Source of the DNA: Desulfobacteraceae bacterium
Lineage (GTDB): Bacteria; Desulfobacterota; DSM-4660; Desulfatiglandales; Desulfatiglandaceae
Assembly: GCA_013203065.1 (NCBI GenBank)
Contig: JABMQV010000733.1
Span: forward strand, 1-6,121
Direction: 5' to 3'
Length of the DNA stretch: 6,121 bases
Shown: in pieces, positions 1 to 5,368 of the stretch
Numbering within the stretch: the stretch's first letter is position 1
Layout: each line of letters opens with the position of its first letter
Program-made: the position numbers and the translations under genes
The notes under the pieces: model-generated
Database searches by the model: none
Told to the model about the DNA's origin: nothing
Seen by the model: the letters and a program-made list of their open reading frames with translations, nothing else

Positions 1-543
1 AGTGTCGTAATAGATGTTGTGGCGCTGATCGATGGCCTCTTCGTCCTGGTCATCGGTGCGGGTCTTGAGTTCACCGCCGCACACCCTGCAGCTGTCGCCA
101 TCGGGCTTGATTGCATCTATGAAAATATTGTTGGGGTGGTTGTTGTCATTGACGCACAATCTTCGCCCCATAATGCGATTTTTGGCTATTTGCCGGTCCA
201 GGATCATCTCGATTACGATATCCAGGTTAATTCCCTCCTGACCCAGGGCCTTGTCCAGTTCCTGGGCCTGGGTGAGGTTGCGGGGGAAACCGTCAAGGAG
301 CCAGCCATTGTTACAATCATCTTCTTTTAGTCGATTCAGAATCATGGGGATTGTGATGCTGTCCGGAACCAGTTCGCCCCGGTCTATATAACCTTTGGCT
401 TCCTTTCCCAGATCGGTTCCCCTTGAAATATTGTCTCTGAAGATAACCCCTGTTTCAATATGGGGGATGCCGAATTTTTCCTTTACAATCTTACCTTGGG
501 TTCCTTTGCCGCTGCCGTTCGGTCCAAAAAATAGTATCTTCAT
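1..543 (-). CDS. adk: Adenylate kinase, metal-binding LID type (C-terminus cut by window edge)
   Basis: Cytosolic enzyme that interconverts ATP + AMP and 2 ADP. 181 codons are visible; family members run about 215-225 residues, so some 40 C-terminal residues lie outside. The P-loop GPNGSGKGTQ is at residues 7-16 (Lys13). The NMP-site stretch IETGVIFRDN is at 29-38 with conserved Arg36, and LLDGFPRN at 82-89 holds the AMP-site Arg88. The LID domain (about 125-165) carries Cys130-X5-His136-X15-Cys152-X2-Cys155, a probable tetrahedral metal site, followed by the DDQDEEAI and R-H-x-I-Y-Y stretch typical of long bacterial Adk. P-loop and LID spacing match what I recall of Desulfovibrio gigas adenylate kinase, which binds Zn, Co or Fe. 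The ATG at 541-543 has AAGGAG (552-557) 8 bases upstream. It lies 66 bases after the PGM-like gene with no clear terminator between, so read-through is plausible. Confidence 0.96.
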   Translation of the reverse strand, partial: MKILFFGPNGSGKGTQGKIVKEKFGIPHIETGVIFRDNISRGTDLGKEAKGYIDRGELVPDSITIPMILNRLKEDDCNNGWLLDGFPRNLTQAQELDKALGQEGINLDIVIEMILDRQIAKNRIMGRRLCVNDNNHPNNIFIDAIKPDGDSCRVCGGELKTRTDDQDEEAIDQRHNIYYDT

Positions 544-551
544 TATTTCAT

Positions 552-557
552 CTCCTT
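552..557 (-). promoter_or_regulatory. Ribosome binding site of adk
   Basis: AAGGAG on the minus strand, 8 bases before the adk ATG. It fixes the start so that the protein begins MKILFFGPNG, as expected for the family. The hexamer ATTTCA at 545-550 and its complement TGAAAT at 562-567 flank this site, so a weak local hairpin could place it in a loop. Confidence 0.8.
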
Positions 558-609
558 TTTATGAAATTTTCGGGTGAAGCTATTTCAAAACCAAATTCCT
601 CTCAAGGGG

Positions 610-1836
610 TTACGGCGTGTCGAGAAACGCCGGCATCAACGCATAACCCTTTTGAAAGGCAAGGCCGGATTTTTTGGCAAATTGTTCTGAAAACCCGGGG
701 CCTTTGATCTTTCTCGAAAGTTCTTTCTTGCTACCCCATGCAAATGGGGTGAAATCATTCACGTGGGTCTTCTTACTGATGGGTGTGAGATGATCGCTCG
801 CGATCATTATGCGATAATCCCCAAAAGCGGCCATCCCCTTCAGAACGGTTCCCACCACCTTTTCGTCAAAGGCTTCAATAGCCTGTATCTTTTCCTCAAT
901 GTTTCCGTTATGGCTTGCCTCATCCGGAGCTTCCACGTGGACAAACACAAAATCAAGCCGCTCAAGGGATTTCAATGCCCCCTCTGCTTTGCCAAGATAA
1001 TTGGTATCAAGATAACCGGTGGCCCCCTCAACTTCTATAGGTTCCATACCCGCACAGGCCCCGATCCCCTTCAACAGATCTACCGCGGAGATAATGCCCC
1101 CCTGGAGACCGAATTTATCTCCAAATAGCGGAAGGTTCGTGGCCTTTCCCTGTCCCCACAACCAGATGGAGTTGGCCATCTCCAGGCCTTTTTCATTTCT
1201 CGCCAAATTAACCGGATGTCTCTCAAGATATCCCCATGACTGACGAATGAGGCCCGTGATCGCATCCTGTGTGTGACGATTCAAATAGGAGGCCATGTTC
1301 TGGTCCAACACGTCATGGGGAGGAATGGTTTCGCTCTCCAGAGGCCCCCCGCCCCACACCAGGAGGTGCCGGTAAGCGACGCCCGGATAGATCCTTATGG
1401 CGGGGATGGTTAATTGCCCTTTCAGCCCTTCAACTATCTGCCTTCCCTCCTCGGTGGAGATGTCTCCTGAACTGTGACTGATCATCACGATCTCGATATC
1501 TGATCTCCTGTCGAGGGTGACCAGATTCATACGAAAGGCCACCTCATCATCACCGAGGCTCACACCCATGCTGGCCGCCTCAAAGGGGGCCCGGCCACTA
1601 TGATAAATGCCAGGATCATAACCGAAGAGCGAGAGGTTGGCCACATCACTCCCCGGTTCCATATCGTCCGGAATGGTCTTCACAAGACCAACCCTGCAGG
1701 CAGCAATTCGATCCATATTTGGGGTCCTGGCCACCTCAAGTGGGGTTTTTCCGCCCAGTTCCGGCAGTCCATAGTCGGCCATGCCGTCTCCAACCAGGAG
1801 TACAAATTTTGTTTTGGGTTGATTCTTGGTCGTCAT
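610..1836 (-). CDS. apgM: Cofactor-independent phosphoglycerate mutase-like protein, probable homoserine kinase
   Basis: 408-residue member of the archaeal-type 2,3-bisphosphoglycerate-independent phosphoglycerate mutase family (alkaline phosphatase superfamily, COG3635). The metal-site residues look complete: Asp17 in VGDGMAD, the nucleophilic Ser63 in PGSDVANLSLFGYDP, Asp305 and His309 in APDEASH, Asp348-His349 in SDH, and His358 in KKTH. The branch found in bacteria beside threonine genes has been proposed to be a homoserine kinase replacing the GHMP-type ThrB. The gene starts only 4 bases after the hom stop codon, which supports that role here. The sequence alone does not exclude phosphoglycerate mutase activity. 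No signal peptide or membrane segment is seen; it is cytosolic. The ATG at 1834-1836 has only a weak, distant GGAG (1850-1853, 13 bases away), so translation may be coupled to hom. Family membership is sure; substrate is inferred. Confidence 0.93.
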   Translation of the reverse strand: MTTKNQPKTKFVLLVGDGMADYGLPELGGKTPLEVARTPNMDRIAACRVGLVKTIPDDMEPGSDVANLSLFGYDPGIYHSGRAPFEAASMGVSLGDDEVAFRMNLVTLDRRSDIEIVMISHSSGDISTEEGRQIVEGLKGQLTIPAIRIYPGVAYRHLLVWGGGPLESETIPPHDVLDQNMASYLNRHTQDAITGLIRQSWGYLERHPVNLARNEKGLEMANSIWLWGQGKATNLPLFGDKFGLQGGIISAVDLLKGIGACAGMEPIEVEGATGYLDTNYLGKAEGALKSLERLDFVFVHVEAPDEASHNGNIEEKIQAIEAFDEKVVGTVLKGMAAFGDYRIMIASDHLTPISKKTHVNDFTPFAWGSKKELSRKIKGPGFSEQFAKKSGLAFQKGYALMPAFLDTP

Positions 1837-1840
1837 TTGG

Positions 1841-3145
1841 TTAACGGTTCTCCACGCGGATCATGACTGTCTTGCCCATAACCACATCCAGTTGATCGAT
1901 CACTGAAACAGCCTTTCGAACGTTGCTCTCAAGGGCCTCGTGCGTCAGCATCACAATCGGCACAGAACCGCCCGCATCCCGCCCCTTCTGGATGACAGAG
2001 GATATGCTGATCTGTTGATCGGCCAGGATCCCCGCAATTCTTGAAAGGACGCCCGGCCTGTCCAAGGCCGAAAATCTGAAATAAAACTCGCTTGTAAGTT
2101 CCTCCATGGGACGTATCGCAATCCCATGGCCGGGTGGGCGAAAATGGGCAAGGGGGGGCATTATCCCGTTTACCCCCAGCCGGATATTCCTTGCCAGATC
2201 GATGATATCCGAGACCACGGCACTTGCCGTGGGCCTTTTGCCTGCCCCCAGGCCGTAATAGAGATTGGGGCCCACAAAGTCGCCTTCCAGATAGATTGCA
2301 TTGTAGGCTTCATTGACGTTTGCCAGGATATGGTCCCGAGGGATCATGGCAGGATGAACCCGGGCCTCTAACCGATCCCCAAGGTTCCTGCCTATTGCCA
2401 AAAGCTTGACACTGTAACCAAACTCACTGGCAAAACGGATGTCATCAGGGGTCAGAGAAGAAATCCCTTCCCTGAAAATCTCTTCAAAAGATGCCGGGCT
2501 CCCGAACGCAATGGATATGAGGATGGCCAGCTTATGTGCTGCGTCGGTGCCATCAACATCCAGGGTGGGAGGATCCTCGGCAAGACCCAGGCTTACAGCA
2601 TCCTGAACCACCTTCTTATAAGGGTGGCCTTCCTGGGTCATCCTGGTCAGGATGTAGTTGGAGGTTCCGTTCAAAATCCCCATAATCGTTTGAATGTGGT
2701 TGGCGGAAAGGCCACATCTTAAGGCCCGTACAATCGGTATTCCCCCACCCACACTCGCCTCAAACGCGAGACTCACGCCACACCGCTCGGCTGCCTGGTA
2801 TATCTCCCGGCCGTGCTCGGCCAAAAGAGCCTTATTGGCAGTGACTACATGTTTGCCGCTCTCCATTGCCTTTAGGATATACTCCCTTGCCGGTTCCATG
2901 CCGCCAATGAGTTCTACAATAACATTCACCTTTGGGTCTTCGATCACATCCATGGAATTTGTGGTCAGGAGTTCTCGGTCAACAGTAATCCCTCTGTCAG
3001 ACTCGGTATCCAGATCTGCAATTTTTCTAATTATCACTTCAGTTCCGGCACGGTTTGAGATGATCTCCCGGTTTTCCATAAGCGCTTCAACCGTTCCGGC
3101 GCCCACTGTTCCGAATCCAATGATCCCAATATTGATTTCCGACAT
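1841..3145 (-). CDS. hom: Homoserine dehydrogenase, monofunctional with C-terminal ACT domain
   Basis: Reduces L-aspartate 4-semialdehyde to homoserine with NAD(P)H, at the branch to threonine and methionine. The 434 residues fit the usual monofunctional enzyme; there is no fused aspartate kinase. The N-terminal Rossmann fold begins IGIIGFGTVGAG (residues 6-17). The family motif TANKALLAEHG at 102-112 holds the active-site Lys105. The catalytic domain has FEASVGGGIPIVR at 128-140, ILNGTSNYILT at 157-167, and the signature LDVDGTDAAHK at 195-205 with Lys205. An ACT domain spans about 352-430, starting with the segment around ALDRPGVLSRIAGIL, and implies allosteric feedback, usually by threonine. 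The ATG at 3143-3145 is preceded by GAGG (3151-3154) 5 bases away. It sits 39 bases after the aminotransferase and 4 bases before the PGM-like gene, so it is the middle gene of a tight operon. Confidence 0.97.
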   Translation of the reverse strand: MSEINIGIIGFGTVGAGTVEALMENREIISNRAGTEVIIRKIADLDTESDRGITVDRELLTTNSMDVIEDPKVNVIVELIGGMEPAREYILKAMESGKHVVTANKALLAEHGREIYQAAERCGVSLAFEASVGGGIPIVRALRCGLSANHIQTIMGILNGTSNYILTRMTQEGHPYKKVVQDAVSLGLAEDPPTLDVDGTDAAHKLAILISIAFGSPASFEEIFREGISSLTPDDIRFASEFGYSVKLLAIGRNLGDRLEARVHPAMIPRDHILANVNEAYNAIYLEGDFVGPNLYYGLGAGKRPTASAVVSDIIDLARNIRLGVNGIMPPLAHFRPPGHGIAIRPMEELTSEFYFRFSALDRPGVLSRIAGILADQQISISSVIQKGRDAGGSVPIVMLTHEALESNVRKAVSVIDQLDVVMGKTVMIRVENR

Positions 3146-3150
3146 AGCTC

Positions 3151-3154
3151 CCTC
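3151..3154 (-). promoter_or_regulatory. Ribosome binding site of hom
   Basis: The purine stretch GAGAGGGAG on the minus strand contains GAGG, 5 bases before the hom ATG. It lies within the 39-base spacer after the aminotransferase stop codon and supports the start at 3145. Confidence 0.7.
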
Positions 3155-3184
3155 TCAACAGCCCATGTCTTGTATTATGAAGGG

Positions 3185-4351
3185 TTACAAAACCTGTCTG
3201 ATACCCCTAATAGCCTGCCTGATGCGATGGGGATTTTCCACAAGGGCAAAACGGACATAGTCGTCCCCATACTCTCCAAACCCGATGCCCGGCGACACAG
3301 CCACCTTGGCCTCATTGATCAACATCTTGGAGAACTCAACCGAGCCCATTTCCCTGAACTTCTCGGGTATCCTGCCCCACACAAACATGGTAGCCTTGGG
3401 CTTTTCAATTTCCCAACCCACGCGGTTCAACCCATCCACCAGGGCATCACGTCGCTCCCGGTACGTCGATACAATTTCTTCAACGCAGTCGTAGGGTCCA
3501 TTGAGTGCAATGATTGAGGCAATCTGAATGGGCTGAAACATGCCATAATCGAGATAACTTTTTATCCTTCGCAGCGCCCCAACCAATGAGGGGTTCCCCA
3601 CGCAAAACCCTACGCGCCACCCCGGCATGGAGTAGCTCTTGGACAGACTGAAAAACTCAACCCCGATATCCTTTGCCCCCGGGACCTGAAGAAAGCTGGG
3701 GGGCTCGTACCCGTCAAATACGAGATCGGCATAAGCAAAATCGTGGATAACGGCCATATCATGCTCTTTACAAAAGGCCACTATTTTTTCAAAGAACCCC
3801 AGGTCCACCACAGCGGTTGTGGGATTATGAGGGTAGGAAATGATCAACATCTTCGGGGTCGGCCAGGTCTGCTTGGTAGCCGTTAGGAGGTCTTCAAAGA
3901 AATCCCTGTCAGGACCCATGGGTATGCTCCTGAGGTCTCCGCCGGCAATAATCACGGAATAGGGGTGTATGGGATAGGTGGGGTTCTGGGCAAAGACCAC
4001 ATCACCGGGACTGATGGTGGCAAGCACCAGATGGGACAGGCCTTCCTTGGCGCCGATGGTGGCGATGGCCTCCTTGTCGGGGTCCAGGTCCACATCATAG
4101 CGTCTTTTGTACCAATCGCAAATGGCATGCCTCAGCTTGGTGATGCCCATGGACGCTGAGTATCGGTGGTTGTGGCCTTTTTCCGCGGCCTCAACAAGCT
4201 TATCGACGATATGTTTGGGTGTAGGGATATCCGGGTTTCCCATCCCAAGGTCTATGATATCCTCTCCTCTGTGCCTTGCCGCCATCTTAATCTCATTCAC
4301 GGTGGCAAAGACATAGGGAGGTAGCCGGCTCATTCTCCTGAATTCTTGCAT
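3185..4351 (-). CDS. alaC: Class I/II PLP aminotransferase, AlaC (glutamate-pyruvate transaminase) type
   Basis: 388-residue fold-type I aminotransferase very close in wording to E. coli AlaC, which makes alanine from pyruvate and glutamate. Family landmarks from the chosen start: RLPPYVF at 9-15, [15 protein letters not shown] at 31-45, GAKEGLSHL at 100-108, the PLP-contact Asn176 in PHNPTT, Asp204 and Tyr207 in [13 protein letters not shown], the Schiff-base Lys238 in [12 protein letters not shown], and the carboxylate-binding Arg367 in YVRFAL. I chose the ATG at 4349-4351 because GAGGAG lies 9 bases upstream and E. coli AlaC has a similarly short extension before RLPPY. The frame stays open to a GTG at 4411, but that start lacks a well-placed binding site. 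It heads a tight group with hom (39 bases) and the PGM-like gene. The fold is sure; the alanine assignment is by resemblance, and a wider amino-acid range is possible. Confidence 0.94.
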   Translation of the reverse strand: MQEFRRMSRLPPYVFATVNEIKMAARHRGEDIIDLGMGNPDIPTPKHIVDKLVEAAEKGHNHRYSASMGITKLRHAICDWYKRRYDVDLDPDKEAIATIGAKEGLSHLVLATISPGDVVFAQNPTYPIHPYSVIIAGGDLRSIPMGPDRDFFEDLLTATKQTWPTPKMLIISYPHNPTTAVVDLGFFEKIVAFCKEHDMAVIHDFAYADLVFDGYEPPSFLQVPGAKDIGVEFFSLSKSYSMPGWRVGFCVGNPSLVGALRRIKSYLDYGMFQPIQIASIIALNGPYDCVEEIVSTYRERRDALVDGLNRVGWEIEKPKATMFVWGRIPEKFREMGSVEFSKMLINEAKVAVSPGIGFGEYGDDYVRFALVENPHRIRQAIRGIRQVL

Positions 4352-4360
4352 GACCTCAAT

Positions 4361-4366
4361 CTCCTC
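4361..4366 (-). promoter_or_regulatory. Ribosome binding site deciding the alaC start
   Basis: GAGGAG on the minus strand, 9 bases before the ATG at 4351. The upstream in-frame starts, GTG at 4411 and ATG at 4384, lack a comparable site: a GAGG lies 15 bases before the GTG, and I see none before the 4384 ATG. The long reading frame to 4411 therefore probably over-extends the gene by 20 codons. Confidence 0.75.
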
Positions 4367-4479
4367 AAGCAATTCCTGCGACATCTGGCTGTCTGAAATA
4401 CGGACGATCACCCGGTTGGGAGAAAGCCTCGGAGTTCACCTGCCTTTGTTTCCTGTCAACCAACGGGGCCAGAAGGACT

Positions 4480-4508
4480 TTATTACAACATGGGCGATGA
4501 AAAATCAA
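4480..4508 (-). promoter_or_regulatory. Candidate alaC-hom promoter (weak)
   Basis: On the minus strand TTGATT (4503-4508) is followed after 17 bases by TAATAA (4480-4485). The overlapping TGTAAT (4482-4487) is a better -10 match but lies only 15 bases away. The match to the sigma-70 consensus is partial. The site lies about 130 bases upstream of the alaC ATG in the most AT-rich part of the gap, where a promoter would be expected. A palindrome overlaps the -35 side. Confidence 0.25.
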
Positions 4509-4521
4509 AAGTTAATTTTTC
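4499..4521. repeat. AT-rich perfect inverted repeat, possible operator
   Basis: GAAAAAT (4499-4505) and ATTTTTC (4515-4521) form perfect 7-base arms around a 9-base centre. The left arm overlaps the candidate -35 hexamer of alaC, a position where a regulator could act. There is no GC stem, so it is unlikely to be a terminator. In AT-rich DNA such a palindrome can arise by chance. Confidence 0.35.
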
Positions 4522-4629
4522 GCGTGTCTGCAAGCGCTGATTCAGTTTTGTAAAGGATATTGAGGTGTCTGACTTAGAGGAATTTTGGAGGGGCCAGACC
4601 GTTCATTGCCCGGGCGGCTTTTTTGGGAA

Positions 4630-4671
4630 AGGGACAGCGACCGGGAGTCCTGAGCCACGGTTACTGTCCCT
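4630..4671. repeat. REP-like imperfect hairpin with AGGGACAG / CTGTCCCT arms
   Basis: AGGGACAG (4630-4637) pairs perfectly with CTGTCCCT (4664-4671). After two mismatched positions the stem resumes with ACCG (4640-4643) against CGGT (4658-4661), leaving a loop of about 14 bases. It begins 10 bases after the stop codon of the cysteine-rich gene. Palindromes with GGGACAG ends are commonly dispersed in deltaproteobacterial genomes and are often linked to REP-associated Y1 (IS200-like) transposases; that link is from general knowledge, since no transposase is in the window. There is no clear T-run on the minus strand, so it is not a canonical terminator, though as RNA it could protect or end the upstream message. 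Confidence 0.55.
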
Positions 4672-4681
4672 ATTTGGTCCG

Positions 4682-5302
4682 CTATTTTTTGGGTGTCCTG
4701 TCGAGCTTGTTTCTGATGAAGTTGAACTCGCAGTACTGATTGGTGAGACAGAGCTGCGAGGGAAAATTAAACACCCACTTATTATAAAGCCCCGTCAGTT
4801 TCAGATATGTCTCAAAGATAGCGTAGTTACAGTCCACCTGGATCTTCTGGTTGTATTTCTCCGCCTCATCTGGGGGGATCAAGTTCCAGATTACCTGGGT
4901 GGTGTAAGGGCAATCGTAACAGCGGAGGGTAACCCTGTCTTCAGTGTCTTCCACGATCTCCATGGGATTGCCGAAAAGGGCAAAACTCTTGATCATAATT
5001 TGGGCGATATCGTGAATGGTCCAATCAGTGTCTTCGGGTTTTTTCCCGATGAGTTCACAGAGACCCGGCCATTCCAATTTGGAACGTATCTCCCACATCC
5101 TTGCGTAGAGTTGGGCCGCCCTGTCGGTCCCCACCTCCTCTTCCATGGCGGTGAAGGCAGCATAGTCATGCAGTGTCCACAAGACCATGGCATCATTGTA
5201 GGCCCTTTCCCAGGTGTATTCGGGCTGGAGTTTCATGATCTCTCGCATGTTGTCTATGAAGCTCTCTTTACGAATGTCCTTTGCGCATTGGCTACAACTC
5301 AT
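4682..5302 (-). CDS. Cysteine-rich soluble protein of unknown function, possibly ATC-hydrolase/DUF6125-like
   Basis: 206 residues, no signal peptide or membrane segment, eight cysteines. Two are CxxC pairs: Cys3-Cys6 in the N-terminal MSCSQC and Cys128-Cys131 in RCYDCP. Cys82, Cys158, Cys185 and Cys191 follow, the last in a C-terminal YCEFNF. The middle is rich in Trp, Tyr, Met and acidic residues, with an amphipathic helical look. The spacing of the late cysteines ending in C-[DE]-F-x-F recalls the L-2-amino-thiazoline-4-carboxylate hydrolase / DUF6125 group, a faint resemblance that I cannot confirm. The cysteine pairs suggest metal or redox chemistry. The start is set by AGGAGGT 5 bases before the ATG at 5300-5302; the frame stays open to 5359 without such a site. 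It follows ald by 66 bases with no terminator seen, so the two are probably co-transcribed. Confidence 0.8.
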   Translation of the reverse strand: MSCSQCAKDIRKESFIDNMREIMKLQPEYTWERAYNDAMVLWTLHDYAAFTAMEEEVGTDRAAQLYARMWEIRSKLEWPGLCELIGKKPEDTDWTIHDIAQIMIKSFALFGNPMEIVEDTEDRVTLRCYDCPYTTQVIWNLIPPDEAEKYNQKIQVDCNYAIFETYLKLTGLYNKWVFNFPSQLCLTNQYCEFNFIRNKLDRTPKK

Positions 5303-5307
5303 ATTGC

Positions 5308-5314
5308 ACCTCCT
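5308..5314 (-). promoter_or_regulatory. Strong ribosome binding site of the cysteine-rich gene
   Basis: AGGAGGT on the minus strand, 5 bases before the ATG at 5302, is the best Shine-Dalgarno match in the window. It argues for high translation and for the 206-residue form rather than a 225-residue form starting at 5359. Confidence 0.85.
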
Positions 5315-5368
5315 TTTTTGGTTGGTTTTCGCTTCTTGTTGAATGTTTAAATCCCTCACGTCCCGTCG

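Larger units (their letters stand above)
4352..4681. other. 330-base non-coding gap before alaC
   Basis: The longest gap in the window separates the cysteine-rich gene from the alaC operon and should hold the alaC promoter. It contains a REP-like hairpin (4630-4671), an AT-rich palindrome (4499-4521), a weak promoter candidate (4480-4508) and a possible leader stem in which CCCGGTTGG (4411-4419) can pair with CCAACGGG (4460-4467) leaving one bulged G. I find no convincing short gene, tRNA or recognisable riboswitch in it. Confidence 0.6.

Noticed and set aside
545..587. ATTTCA / TGAAAT / ATTTCA in the adk upstream region, allowing two alternative 6-base stems, one around the ribosome binding site.
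   Set aside because: The stems are short and AT-rich, so stable regulation is unlikely without conservation evidence.
2694..3260. A 188-codon open frame on the plus strand opposite hom.
   Set aside because: It overlaps the well-conserved N-terminal half of homoserine dehydrogenase and its product resembles no family, so it is a shadow.
4352..4411. A 20-residue N-terminal extension of AlaC starting at a GTG.
   Set aside because: No well-spaced ribosome binding site; the ATG at 4351 has GAGGAG at 9 bases and gives the family-like N-terminus.
4465..4598. The 9-base direct repeat GGGGCCAGA at 4465-4473 and 4590-4598.
   Set aside because: One 9-base match in a gap of this size is close to chance expectation and has no flanking symmetry.
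4608..4626. GCCCGGGC followed by GGCTTTTTT on the plus strand, resembling a terminator.
   Set aside because: The palindrome has no loop and cannot form a proper hairpin, and no plus-strand gene ends there.
4565..5350. A 261-codon open frame on the plus strand, longer than the gene opposite it, with a purine-rich AAAGGA before its GTG.
   Set aside because: Its codons lie exactly opposite those of the cysteine-rich gene, a register in which open frames arise easily. The minus-strand frame has the strong AGGAGGT site, ordered CxxC pairs and same-strand neighbours; the plus-strand product shows no recognisable motif.
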